NCBI GenBank assembly: GCA_007135295.1
Contig: SLJD01000414.1
Location: forward strand, 1 to 14,694
Origin: Phycisphaerales bacterium
GTDB lineage: Bacteria; Planctomycetota; Phycisphaerae; Phycisphaerales; SM1A02
DNA: 14,694 nt
Direction: 5' to 3'
Position 1 is the stretch's first letter. Every line of letters begins with the position of its first letter. The position numbers and the translations under genes are program-made. The notes beneath the pieces are model-generated. The model did no database searches, was not told the origin of the DNA, and saw nothing but the letters and a program-made list of their open reading frames with translations. Shown piece by piece: positions 1-7,448 of the stretch.

Positions 1-42
1 CTGTTGCCAACGTGTCCGGTGCCGTCGCCTTTTTTCCGGATC

Positions 43-75
43 GGAACCGGCCCGGTGTCCACCGGTAGATACAAT
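43..75 (+). promoter_or_regulatory. Possible promoter of the sigma operon (weak)
   Basis: GGAACC at 43-48 resembles the -35 element of ECF-sigma promoters, and TAGATACAAT at 66-75 lies about 17 bases downstream. This would fit an autoregulated sigma gene. However, transcription would then begin close to the ribosome binding site at 81-86, leaving a very short leader. It is a visual match only and could be chance. Confidence 0.2.
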
Positions 76-93
76 GGTGGCAGGAGCCGGCAA

Positions 94-678
94 ATGACCA
101 GACGAGAAGAGCTTGAACTGATTCGACGAGCCAAGGCCGGCGACGGCCGGGCCGTCGAGCAACTCATCCGCCAACACCAGCGTTCGGTCTACGCGTTCGC
201 ACTGCGGCTCTCCGGCCGCCCGGAAATCGCTGAGGACGTCGTTCAGGAAGCGTTCCTGCGCGTGCTGCGGAACCTCGATCGATTCGATAACCGCTTCCGC
301 TTCAGCACGTGGTTGTTCACCATCGCCAAGCGGTTGTACGTCAACATCCTGCAGAAACACGCTCCCGCTTACGACTCCGAATCGATGAGGTCGTGGCAGG
401 CGGATGGTCTCAGCCCCGGCAGCCAGTCCGCCCGCAGCGAATCGATCGACAACGCGCGAGGGCTGATCGACGATGCGCTGGCGAATCTCACCATTCAACA
501 GCGCGAAATCGTCCTGCTCTTTCATCAGCAGAACTGGTCCGTCGCAGACATCGCCGAGCATTACCGCATGCCCGAGGGAACGGTGAAATCACACCTGCAC
601 CGGGCCCGCAAACGGATGCGCAGTTACATCGAGTCGTGTGAACAACGCCAGCAACAGGCCGACGAGGTGTGGGCATGA
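94..678 (+). CDS. ECF-type RNA polymerase sigma-70 family factor
   Basis: A 194-residue alternative sigma factor that would direct core RNA polymerase to a specific promoter set. Region 2 occupies roughly residues 20-90, with the DVVQEAFLRVLRNLDRF core helix and the STWLFTIAKRLYVN segment that contacts the -10 element. Region 4 occupies roughly 130-185, with a helix-turn-helix reading VADIAEHYRMPEGTVKSHLHRARKRM. There is no region 1 or 3, as usual for ECF factors. The ATG at 94 is chosen because CAGGAG lies at 81-86 and the protein then starts a few residues before the conserved fold. An upstream in-frame start at 4 would add 30 residues with no sigma similarity. Its stop overlaps the next start (ATGA, 675-678), so the two genes are probably translated together. 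The signal it responds to is unknown. Confidence 0.93.
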   Translation: MTRREELELIRRAKAGDGRAVEQLIRQHQRSVYAFALRLSGRPEIAEDVVQEAFLRVLRNLDRFDNRFRFSTWLFTIAKRLYVNILQKHAPAYDSESMRSWQADGLSPGSQSARSESIDNARGLIDDALANLTIQQREIVLLFHQQNWSVADIAEHYRMPEGTVKSHLHRARKRMRSYIESCEQRQQQADEVWA

Positions 679-1271
679 GCAGTCAGAACTACCGACGTCG
701 ACAACGTGCCGCCGCGGAACGCGGCATCGATCTGCCGCCCCCGGGGCAGACGCCGTGCCCGGACTTCACCGATGCGATCATGCACCGCCTGGGGTACCGC
801 CGGATCAGCCGCGGCGAACGCCGCCTGCAACAGTGCCGCCGCTGGGCGAACCGAATGGTGCTCGGCGCGATCCTCGCCGGGGCGATGCTCATCGGATTCA
901 ACATTCACCAGAACAGCGATCACGCCCGTCAGCCCGCATCGGTGAGTGTGCCCGAAGCGATCTCCCACGACATCCAGCACCAGCGGACGCGGCTCGATGA
1001 CGTGCTCTGGCTGCTCGATGACTTCACCGGCCCGGCCTCGCTCCCGGCGGCGCAGCATGCCGGGCCGTCACGGCCGGCGACCAACCCCACCTCTTCCGGC
1101 GACGCGCCATACCGGGCGGAGGGGCCCACCGGTCGGCCTGTGCCACAGGATGCCGGCCCACCGGACTCCGAACCCAGAGAGTCCGCCCCATCACCGCGAC
1201 CACTCGACTGGCTGATTGGCGGTGGAGCGGACGACCCCCACCCCCCTGAACAACCGCAACCACCACAGTGA
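675..1271 (+). CDS. Single-pass membrane protein, candidate anti-sigma factor
   Basis: A 198-residue protein with no recognised domain. A basic N-terminal segment (about residues 1-58, many Arg) is followed by one hydrophobic span at about 61-80 (MVLGAILAGAMLIGF), then a Pro/Ser/Gly-rich, probably disordered tail to the end. By the positive-inside rule the basic N-terminus should be cytosolic and the Pro-rich tail periplasmic. It overlaps the sigma gene by ATGA, and its own stop overlaps the next start (GTGA). That arrangement and topology suit a membrane anti-sigma factor holding the sigma factor at its N-terminus. The zinc-binding HxxxCxxC motif of ZAS-type anti-sigmas is absent, so the role rests on context. 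A GTG at 669 would add two residues; ATG 675 is preferred because of the coupling. Confidence 0.75.
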   Translation: MSSQNYRRRQRAAAERGIDLPPPGQTPCPDFTDAIMHRLGYRRISRGERRLQQCRRWANRMVLGAILAGAMLIGFNIHQNSDHARQPASVSVPEAISHDIQHQRTRLDDVLWLLDDFTGPASLPAAQHAGPSRPATNPTSSGDAPYRAEGPTGRPVPQDAGPPDSEPRESAPSPRPLDWLIGGGADDPHPPEQPQPPQ

Positions 1272-2980
1272 CATTCACGCTGTCCAACCTGTTGCGGCCG
1301 CTCAACCGCCGACCTCGGGCTTGCGGCTGTCGGCGACTCGTGATGCTGTCGGCCCTGCTCATCCTGGCCGGGACGGCGCACGCCCGATCGACCGGAGACG
1401 ACTCCAGCGCGAGCCCGCCGTTCACCCACGCCGACATCATTCCCGATGATGTCAGTCTTTACCTGCAATTGCATAACCCGCAGACGCTCCGACGTCGCGT
1501 CGATGACTGCGCGCTCGCCCGATGGGCCGGAGGGGTCATCGGCGAAGGCGCCCTAGCGGACGCCTGGCAGGACATCTCGGCAACGGTCGGCCTGGACGCG
1601 CAGGCGCTCTTCGACCGGTACCTCGGCGAGAACCTGACGATCGTCATCCGTGATGAACGGCCTCAATGGCAATGGGCGATGATCTCGCACGTCCCGCCGC
1701 GGGCCAGCGAAGAATTGCTCCGGCGCCTTAAGGCGCGCATTCAGGGCCATCGGAGCGGCATCGGGCTGTACGAACTGCCCGAGCATGACCTGCAGATCGC
1801 CGTCTCCGAATCCATCATGCTCATCGGCCCGAAACGCCGCGATGACCTGTACACCGACATCGCCACCGCCATGCGCCGGACGATCGACGAAACGCTGGCG
1901 GGACACGAAGCGATCGCCTACGGCCGGTCGCTTGATCCGGGGACCATCAACGTCTACCTGCGGCATAAAGGGCCGGTCGGCGGGTGGTCGGTGACGGTGG
2001 GCCGGCTCAACGGCCAAGCCTTCGATTTCTCCCACGAAATGCGCTTCGACCGCCCGCCCCGCCATCGAGGCGCGACGGAGTTTCATCTCGATCACTGCCT
2101 GCACAATCGCATGCCGGAGGAGACGGTGATCGCGCTGACCGAGCCGACGGACCTCCGCGCCGGCCGATTCGAAGCCATCTTGCGGGCGCGGCTGGATGTG
2201 GAACTGCTCAGCCCGGCGCTTCGCGAGTCTCTTGCCGGACGTCAACTGCTCATCGTGGGAAGCCACCCCGCCCCCCTCGATGAGAACAGCGAAATCGCCA
2301 TGCCATCGCTGACACGGGCTTATGAACTGGTCGACGATGGTGGATCGGCTGAACGCCTGCACGATCACATGCACGATCTGCTTGACACGGTGAACCGTTC
2401 GATCGGCCGGCCGCTCGATCTGCCTTCACGCGAGATGTGGGACAAACCAGTCAATGCCGTCACGAGCATCGACCTTGCCCCGCTCACGGATCGGATCATC
2501 GGGTCGCGGCCGGCCTGGTCAGCGGTCACGGTCTCCTGGGCCATCTTTGACGGCCCGGGCGGTCGGTGGCTGCTTCTCGGCAGCCATGCGGATCATGTCG
2601 AAACCATCGGCCGCCGGCTCTCCGCCGATTATCACGCCGAGTCATGCCCCGACTGGTCGGATCTTCAGGCGTGCGGCACGGATCCGGACGATCCGCCGCG
2701 TTGGCTCGCCTTCGGACAACTCAACGCGGGGCAGGCAACTTCGCTCCTCGATGCGCTCGGCACGAACCTCGAGGCCTGGGCCCACCCCGGGCACCACGAC
2801 CGGCTGGCGCGCTCCATCGGAACCCTTGCCGAGCTCACCGGCGTGCTCGATCGCGTGCAGTGGCGCATGAGGCGGCCGGCGTCAGATCGGATGCACATCG
2901 AAGTCCGCGCGGAAATGGCTACTGGGACGGCGTGCCCCGAGACCGCCGCCCCGCCCCAAAAGCATGAGCCGCCGGAATGA
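1268..2980 (+). CDS. Large exported protein of unknown function (DUF3352-like at best)
   Basis: A 570-residue protein starting at GTG 1268, overlapping the previous stop as GTGA. An Arg-rich N-terminus leads into a hydrophobic stretch at about residues 24-37 (LVMLSALLILAGTA) followed by AHARS, a convincing signal peptide with a cleavage site near residue 39. The mature part is soluble with no further membrane span. Its opening, with PDDVSLYLQLHNPQTLRRRV, recalls the start of DUF3352-type exported proteins common in Planctomycetota, but I cannot confirm membership. Repeated features include paired passages where charged helices alternate with 'IA', 'LLIVGS' and 'LLLGSH' strands, suggesting a duplicated alpha/beta domain. 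Being last in the sigma operon, it may be a sensor partner or an output of the sigma/anti-sigma pair; this is inference. Confidence 0.8.
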   Translation: MTFTLSNLLRPLNRRPRACGCRRLVMLSALLILAGTAHARSTGDDSSASPPFTHADIIPDDVSLYLQLHNPQTLRRRVDDCALARWAGGVIGEGALADAWQDISATVGLDAQALFDRYLGENLTIVIRDERPQWQWAMISHVPPRASEELLRRLKARIQGHRSGIGLYELPEHDLQIAVSESIMLIGPKRRDDLYTDIATAMRRTIDETLAGHEAIAYGRSLDPGTINVYLRHKGPVGGWSVTVGRLNGQAFDFSHEMRFDRPPRHRGATEFHLDHCLHNRMPEETVIALTEPTDLRAGRFEAILRARLDVELLSPALRESLAGRQLLIVGSHPAPLDENSEIAMPSLTRAYELVDDGGSAERLHDHMHDLLDTVNRSIGRPLDLPSREMWDKPVNAVTSIDLAPLTDRIIGSRPAWSAVTVSWAIFDGPGGRWLLLGSHADHVETIGRRLSADYHAESCPDWSDLQACGTDPDDPPRWLAFGQLNAGQATSLLDALGTNLEAWAHPGHHDRLARSIGTLAELTGVLDRVQWRMRRPASDRMHIEVRAEMATGTACPETAAPPQKHEPPE

Positions 2981-3004
2981 AGTCGGCCGACATCTCCACC
3001 GCCA

Positions 3005-3053
3005 CGGCCCGGCTGAAGCGTTGCAGCGTGTGATGCGATCAGTCCCCGGGCCG
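3005..3053 (+). other. Inverted repeat between the sigma operon and typA
   Basis: CGGCCCGG at 3005-3012 pairs with CCGGGCCG at 3046-3053 across a 33-base loop. It lies in the 183-base gap 2981-3163, which otherwise shows no gene. There is no T-run after it, so it is not a standard intrinsic terminator. Confidence 0.3.
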
Positions 3054-3163
3054 CCTGTTCACCACGTTCCCACGGACCACATTTTTCTCGCCGGGGTGGC
3101 CAATCCGCCGCAGGCGGGCAATGATTGCCGCTCTTCCATGACGGCACACCTCTGAAGGCCCAC

Positions 3164-5041
3164 ATGACCAGACACCACGACAGCCCCAATCCCGATCTGC
3201 GAAACGTCGCGATCATCGCCCACGTCGATCACGGCAAGACCACGCTCGTTGACGCCATGCTCACGCAATCCGGCACCTTCGAGCGACAGGCCGACATGCC
3301 CGACTGCATTCTCGACTCCAACCCCCTGGAGCGGGAACGCGGCATCACGATCCTCTCCAAGAACTGCGCAATCGAGTACACCCCCGCCGACGGCCCCCGG
3401 ACCGGCCGACGCCACCGCATCAACGTCATCGACACCCCCGGCCACGCGGATTTCGGCGGCGAGGTCGAACGCGTTCTCGCCATGGCGGACGGGGCGCTGC
3501 TGCTCGTTGACGCATTTGAAGGCCCCATGCCACAGACGCGGTTCGTGCTCAGCAAGGCGCTGGAACTCGGCCTGCGTCTGATCGTCGTCATCAACAAGTG
3601 CGACCGGCCCGGCGCCCGCCCGGACGCGGTGATCGACGAGGTGTTCGACCTGCTCATCGACCTTGGCGCCGACGACGAGGCGCTCGACTTCCCGGTGGTC
3701 TACGCATCGGGGCGGGACGGCTGGGCGAGCGTGGAGTCAAGCGAGCGCGGCACGGACATTCTGCCGTTGCTCGACACGATGCTCGAAAAAGTGCCGCCGC
3801 CGACCGGCGAGGCTGACGCCCCGTTGCAGATGCTCGTCACGACGCTGGACTACTCGGATTACGTCGGCCGGATCGCCATCGGCCGCGTCTTCGCGGGGCG
3901 GATCACACAAGGCCAGACCGTTGCGGTGACCCGGGCCGATGGCAGTCTTTCGACCAGCCGGGTGCTCAAGCTGCTCCGCTTCGAGGGGCTCGGCCGCCGG
4001 GCCGTCGATGCAATTGAGACGGGCGACCTCTGCGCGATCGAAGGGCTCAGCGGGTTTGACATCGGCGACACGATCACCGATCCGCAGCAACCGGCCGCCA
4101 TGCCCCGCGTTGCCGTCGACGAGCCGACGCTTCATATGGCGTTCCGCATCAACGATTCGCCCCTCGCCGGCCGGGAAGGCCAGTACGTCACGTCGCGCCA
4201 GCTTGCTGAGCGGCTTGACCGCGAGCTCCAGTCCAACGTCGCCCTTCGCGTCGCCTCGGGTGAGACCGCGGAAACATTTCGCGTCTCTGGGCGCGGGCTG
4301 CTTCACCTGAGCGTGTTGCTCGAAAACATGCGCCGCGAAGGGTACGAGCTGTCCGTCGGCCGACCCGAGGTCATCGAACAGGTCATCGACGGCAGGCGAT
4401 GCGAGCCGATCGAACTGCTCACCATCGACACCGCCCCGGACGCGGTCGGCCCTGCTCTGGAGATGCTCGGCCAGCGCGGCGGGGAAGTGCGGAAAATGGA
4501 CCAGCGCGGCGACCGGACGCATCTGGAGTGCGTGATCCCCGCCCGCGGGCTCATCGGTCTGCGAAGTCGCCTGCTCAACGCCACGGGCGGTGAATCCGTG
4601 ATGCACCATGTCTTCCTGCGGTACGCGCCGATTCATCAGAACGCCTCTCGCAAGCGGACGAACGGCGTGCTTGTCGCAACCGAGACGGGACAGGCGACCA
4701 CCTATGCGCTCCTGAATCTCGCGGATCGCGGAGTCATGTTCATTACGCCCGGCGAGCAGGTCTATGAAGGCCAGGTCGTTGGCGAGCACAACCGGGATAC
4801 GGACCTGCCGGTCAACGTTGTCAAGGGCAAGGCGTTCTCGAACGTGCGTGAGGCGACGAAGGAAGCGACGGTGACGCTCAAGGCCCCGCGGACGCTGTCG
4901 CTTGAAGCGGCGCTTGAATACATCGACGACGATGAACTGGTCGAGATCACGCCGCAATCAATTAGGCTTCGAAAGCGAATGCTTCGTGAGTCGGATCGGC
5001 GGCGCGCCCAGCGACGGGCGAAGGATCTGGCCATCGCCTGA
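3164..5041 (+). CDS. typA: Translational GTPase TypA/BipA
   Basis: A 625-residue ribosome-binding GTPase related to EF-G, linked in other bacteria to ribosome assembly and to growth under cold or other stress. All G motifs are visible: AHVDHGKT at residues 19-26 (P-loop), RERGIT ending at Thr62 (switch I), DTPGHADF from Asp90 (switch II), and NKCD at 144-147. After the GTPase domain come the beta-barrel domain II (about 205-300), the EF-G-like domains III and V, and the BipA-specific C-terminal domain. That last part includes the HRNTDLPVN-like stretch around HNRDTDLPVNVVKGK. The length fits the family (about 600-620). ATG 3164 is chosen because GAAGG lies about 6 bases upstream and conservation begins ten residues in; an earlier in-frame start at 3125 adds 13 unconserved residues. 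It is monocistronic in this window. Confidence 0.97.
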   Translation: MTRHHDSPNPDLRNVAIIAHVDHGKTTLVDAMLTQSGTFERQADMPDCILDSNPLERERGITILSKNCAIEYTPADGPRTGRRHRINVIDTPGHADFGGEVERVLAMADGALLLVDAFEGPMPQTRFVLSKALELGLRLIVVINKCDRPGARPDAVIDEVFDLLIDLGADDEALDFPVVYASGRDGWASVESSERGTDILPLLDTMLEKVPPPTGEADAPLQMLVTTLDYSDYVGRIAIGRVFAGRITQGQTVAVTRADGSLSTSRVLKLLRFEGLGRRAVDAIETGDLCAIEGLSGFDIGDTITDPQQPAAMPRVAVDEPTLHMAFRINDSPLAGREGQYVTSRQLAERLDRELQSNVALRVASGETAETFRVSGRGLLHLSVLLENMRREGYELSVGRPEVIEQVIDGRRCEPIELLTIDTAPDAVGPALEMLGQRGGEVRKMDQRGDRTHLECVIPARGLIGLRSRLLNATGGESVMHHVFLRYAPIHQNASRKRTNGVLVATETGQATTYALLNLADRGVMFITPGEQVYEGQVVGEHNRDTDLPVNVVKGKAFSNVREATKEATVTLKAPRTLSLEAALEYIDDDELVEITPQSIRLRKRMLRESDRRRAQRRAKDLAIA

Positions 5042-5144
5042 AGACGTTTTCACCACTTCGGCTTCCGACGGGCGCGTTTCTTTCGACGGATTGATCTGTG
5101 TCAATTTGTTTGTGGTGAAAGCGGGAAAAAAACCGGACGTTAAT

Positions 5145-5164
5145 CCCGTCGCCGAGCCGACGGG
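5145..5164 (+). other. Hairpin after typA
   Basis: CCCGTCG (5145-5151) pairs perfectly with CGACGGG (5158-5164) around a six-base loop. There is no T-run downstream on the + strand, though an A-run (5126-5132) precedes it. It could help end typA transcription or act as an RNA 3' stabiliser. Confidence 0.35.
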
Positions 5165-5170
5165 GATCGA

Positions 5171-5201
5171 CCGCAAACCCTTATTTGACGGGCGTTTGCG
5201 G
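5171..5201 (+). other. Second hairpin after typA
   Basis: CCGCAAAC (5171-5178) pairs perfectly with GTTTGCGG (5194-5201), and a further CC/GG pair is possible across a one-base bulge. It follows the 5145-5164 hairpin by six bases, making a tandem pair. No T-run follows. Confidence 0.35.
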
Positions 5202-5475
5202 ATGACACCCGATCAAATGTCGGCTGGCCTGGCAGGAGATTCGCGGCGACATCCGGTTGATTTTCGAGGCCATGCGCGCCACACTACTGCATTGGCACGT
5301 GCCTGCGGCCTTTGCGGTTTCGAGCCGACCTGCGGTTGACGCTCGACTGGAAGGCACCCTTTCAGGTCAGGCGTGCATGGGACAGTGTTCACTGCTGAAC
5401 GTGGCCCCGTGTGACAGCCGCACCGGAAGGCAGGCCAGCCGGACCGGGACGCCCTTGTGAATGTTGTTGCAGGGT

Positions 5476-5534
5476 GGTCCGGGACCGGTGCCCCGGATTG
5501 GTGGCCAGTACGTTGGTGACCAGATGGTGACCAG
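5476..5534 (+). repeat. Cluster of short palindromes, possible operator
   Basis: Three near-copies of TGGTGACCAG occur at 5499-5508 (TGGTGGCCAG), 5514-5523 and 5525-5534. The core TGGT-N-ACCA is a dyad. Copies two and three are 11 bases apart, about one helical turn, and copies one and two are 15 apart. Just upstream GGTCC-G-GGACC (5476-5486) is another perfect dyad. The cluster ends 95 bases before the proposed start of the first methyltransferase gene. It could bind a regulator of osmolyte synthesis; no regulator gene is adjacent. Confidence 0.4.
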
Positions 5535-5535
5535 G

Positions 5536-5554
5536 GGCGGGCAGATCTCCCGCC
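5536..5554 (+). other. GC hairpin in the leader
   Basis: GGCGGG (5536-5541) pairs with CCCGCC (5549-5554) around the seven-base loop CAGATCT. It directly follows the palindrome cluster and lies about 60 bases upstream of the Shine-Dalgarno sequence at 5615-5620. It may be part of leader structure; no T-run follows. Confidence 0.35.
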
Positions 5555-5614
5555 GCGGTGCCGGACGCAGGTGTATCCGGGGCTCGGAACGCATTTCACT
5601 GTTCGCTTGATGAT

Positions 5615-5620
5615 GGAGGA
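5615..5620 (+). promoter_or_regulatory. Shine-Dalgarno sequence that sets an ATT start
   Basis: GGAGGA is the strongest ribosome binding site in this region. It is followed after exactly eight bases by ATT at 5629-5631, in frame with the glycine/sarcosine methyltransferase. Two in-frame TGA codons at 5608-5613 rule out any earlier start in this frame. Confidence 0.7.
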
Positions 5621-5628
5621 CACCAGCA

Positions 5629-6483
5629 ATTTTTACCAAAGAGGAACAGCAGTCGTTTGGTTCCAACCCGGTCGAGAAACGCGACACCGACAACTACCAG
5701 CACGAGTACGTCCAGAGCTTCGTGGAGAAGTGGGACGATCTCATTGACTGGGAACAGCGGGCCAAGAGCGAATCCGACTTCTTCATCAATCTCCTGCGGG
5801 AACGCGGCGCCAAGCGCGTGCTCGACGTCGCCTGCGGCACGGGGTTTCACTCCGTCCGGTTGATCGAAGCCGGCTTCGAAGTCGTCAGCGTCGACGGCAG
5901 CGCCCAGATGCTTGCCAAGGCGTTTGAGAACGGTAAGCAGCGCGGCCACATTCTCCGCACGATCCAGGCCGACTGGCGCTGGCTCAATCGCGACGTTCAC
6001 GCGCTCTACGACGCCGTGATCTGCCTGGGCAATTCGTTCACCCACCTGTTCTCCGAGCACGACCGCCGCAAGACCCTCGCGGAGTTCTACGCCACGCTTC
6101 GTCATGACGGCGTGCTCATCCTTGACCAGCGCAATTACGACCGGATCCTCGACCAGGGGTATTCCAGCAAGCAGTCGTACTACTACTGCGGCAACAACAT
6201 CAAGGTCGAGCCGGAGCACGTGGACCAGGGCCTGGCCCGGTTCCGCTATCAGTTCCCCGACGAAGCCGTCTTCCACCTCAACATGTTCCCGCTGCGCAAG
6301 GATTACACGAGGCGGCTGATGAGCGAGGTCGGGTTCCAGACGATCGAGACGTACGGCGACTTCCAGGAGACCTACCGCGAAGACGAGCCGGACTTCTACA
6401 TCCACGTCGCGGAGAAGAACTACCGCGAGCCCGAAGACGACGAACAGGCCGGCTCATACAACCAGGAGACCAAACAGGTATGA
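5629..6483 (+). CDS. gsmt: Glycine/sarcosine N-methyltransferase (betaine synthesis)
   Basis: It methylates glycine to sarcosine and on to dimethylglycine with S-adenosylmethionine in the cytosol, the first part of the glycine route to glycine betaine. From ATT 5629 it is 284 residues, close to the family size. The class I methyltransferase motif LDVACGTGFHS spans 65-75, followed by an acidic strand end VVSVDGS. Family-typical stretches KWDDLIDW, CLGNSFTHLFSEHDRRKTLAEF and FHLNMFPLRKDYTRRL are all present. The only later start (GTG 5722) would remove 31 residues, including conserved FGSNPVEKRDTDNY, so a non-AUG start at ATT is proposed. Alternatively, one extra T in the T5 run at 5630-5634 could have put an ATG at 5612 out of frame. 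The stop overlaps the next gene's start (ATGA). Halophiles such as Ectothiorhodospira and Aphanothece use the same enzyme pair. Confidence 0.92.
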   Translation: MFTKEEQQSFGSNPVEKRDTDNYQHEYVQSFVEKWDDLIDWEQRAKSESDFFINLLRERGAKRVLDVACGTGFHSVRLIEAGFEVVSVDGSAQMLAKAFENGKQRGHILRTIQADWRWLNRDVHALYDAVICLGNSFTHLFSEHDRRKTLAEFYATLRHDGVLILDQRNYDRILDQGYSSKQSYYYCGNNIKVEPEHVDQGLARFRYQFPDEAVFHLNMFPLRKDYTRRLMSEVGFQTIETYGDFQETYREDEPDFYIHVAEKNYREPEDDEQAGSYNQETKQV

Positions 6484-7319
6484 CCACCGACTATTCGGCA
6501 ACGGTCGAAACGGCCCGCGAGTACTACAACAGCGAGGACGCGGACAATTTCTATTTCCACGTCTGGGGCGGCGAGGACATCCACGTCGGGCTGTACCAGT
6601 CCGACGATGAGCCCATCGCTGACGCCAGCCGCCGCACCGTCGCTCGCATGGCTGAGAAGCTCACGAATCTCTCGGCCGACAGTGTGGTGCTCGACCTCGG
6701 CGCCGGGTACGGCGGGTCAATGCGATACCTGGCCAAATCCGTCGGCTGCAAATGCGTCGCGTTGAACCTCTCCGAGGTGGAAAACGAACGCGACCGGCAG
6801 AAGAACCGCGAGCAGGGCCTTGATCACCTGATCGAGGTCGTCGACGGCGATTTCACCAACCTCGCCTACGAAGACGACCGCTTCGACATCATCTGGTCCC
6901 AGGACGCGTTTCTTCACTCCGGCGATCGGCGCAAGGTCTGCAGCGAAGTCGCCCGGGTGCTCAAGCCCGGCGGCGAAGTGATTTTCACCGATCCGATGCA
7001 GGCCGACGACGCACCGACCGACAAGCTTCAGCCGATCTACGACCGGATCCACCTTGATTCGCTCGGCTCGCCCGGCTTCTACCGGAAGACGCTGACGGAA
7101 CTCGGGCTGACGGAACTGGATTTCGAGGATCATTCCCACCAGCTCCCCCGCCACTACGGCCGGGTCCTCGCTGAACTCACCAAGCGCGAGAACGAACTGC
7201 GTGAGCAGGGCATCGTCAGCGGCGAGTACATCGACCGCATGAAGAAGGGCCTGCAGCACTGGATTGATGGCGGCAACAACGGCTACCTCGCCTGGGGCAT
7301 CTTCCACTTCCGCAAGTGA
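6480..7319 (+). CDS. sdmt: Sarcosine/dimethylglycine N-methyltransferase (betaine synthesis)
   Basis: A 279-residue S-adenosylmethionine-dependent enzyme that methylates sarcosine and dimethylglycine, completing glycine betaine. Motif I, VLDLGAGYGGSMRYLA, lies at about 70-85. The characteristic active-site stretch WSQDAFLHSGDRRKV follows at about 140-155, then ARVLKPGGEVIFTDPM. The N-terminus with AREYYNSEDADNFYFHVWGGEDIHVGLY is typical of the SDMT branch, distinguishing it from sterol or ubiquinone methyltransferases. It starts inside the stop of the preceding gene (ATGA), so both halves of the pathway should be made in equal amounts. In some Planctomycetota I recall the two enzymes being fused; here they are separate. 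Confidence 0.94.
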   Translation: MTTDYSATVETAREYYNSEDADNFYFHVWGGEDIHVGLYQSDDEPIADASRRTVARMAEKLTNLSADSVVLDLGAGYGGSMRYLAKSVGCKCVALNLSEVENERDRQKNREQGLDHLIEVVDGDFTNLAYEDDRFDIIWSQDAFLHSGDRRKVCSEVARVLKPGGEVIFTDPMQADDAPTDKLQPIYDRIHLDSLGSPGFYRKTLTELGLTELDFEDHSHQLPRHYGRVLAELTKRENELREQGIVSGEYIDRMKKGLQHWIDGGNNGYLAWGIFHFRK

Positions 7320-7378
7320 TGCCAGTTGCCAGCCCGTACATGCAGCCGGCTGAGCGTTTACACTGTTGAGCACATGAC

Positions 7379-7406
7379 CACACCCCTGGCGCACGCCAGG
7401 GGTGTG
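7379..7406 (+). terminator. Perfect hairpin after the methyltransferase genes, likely terminator or attenuator
   Basis: CACACCCCTGGCG (7379-7391) is exactly complementary to CGCCAGGGGTGTG (7394-7406); the real loop is probably four to six bases. TATTTG follows, a weak U-rich tail. It sits between the methyltransferase pair and the transporter and may end transcription or reduce read-through into the transporter gene. Confidence 0.6.
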
Positions 7407-7448
7407 TATTTGCGGACCGACTGATTCTGCTCTTGCCAGGGGATCCTG

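Larger units (their letters stand above)
5042..5628 (+). other. Long non-coding region upstream of the betaine genes
   Basis: This 587-base stretch has no convincing gene on either strand. It holds an inverted repeat TTTCACCAC/GTGGTGAAA (5048-5056 and 5112-5120), two compact hairpins (5145-5164 and 5171-5201), an imperfect long hairpin (5439-5488), a cluster of short palindromes (5476-5534) and a GC hairpin (5536-5554). I found no clear promoter: TTGACG at 5336-5341 has only a poor -10 partner near 5359. I saw no match to known SAM, SAH or glycine riboswitch cores. The length and structures suggest a regulated leader for the operon that follows. Confidence 0.5.

Noticed and set aside
2964..3155. 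Short frame between the exported protein and typA
   Set aside because: It begins inside the previous gene, and its 63-residue translation has no recognisable feature.
3737..4957. Antisense frame of 406 codons opposite typA
   Set aside because: It lies wholly within the conserved typA gene, its composition is typical of a shadow frame, and it has no recognisable motif.
4902..5339. Frame running from the 3' end of typA into the leader
   Set aside because: It starts inside typA in another frame, has no ribosome binding site and no family resemblance, and its composition changes at the typA stop.
5042..5628. SAM, SAH or glycine riboswitch
   Set aside because: I looked for the conserved cores of these classes and could not match them; only generic hairpins are visible.
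5213..5629. Minus-strand frame of 138 codons in the leader
   Set aside because: Low-complexity Arg/Pro/Ser-rich translation with no motif and no ribosome binding site; more likely chance.
5722..6483. GTG 5722 as the start of the glycine methyltransferase
   Set aside because: It would drop 31 residues that include conserved family sequence, and it has no Shine-Dalgarno sequence.
7326..7364. Promoter for the transporter (TTGCCA with TACACT)
   Set aside because: The spacing is 27 bases, too long for a sigma-70 promoter.
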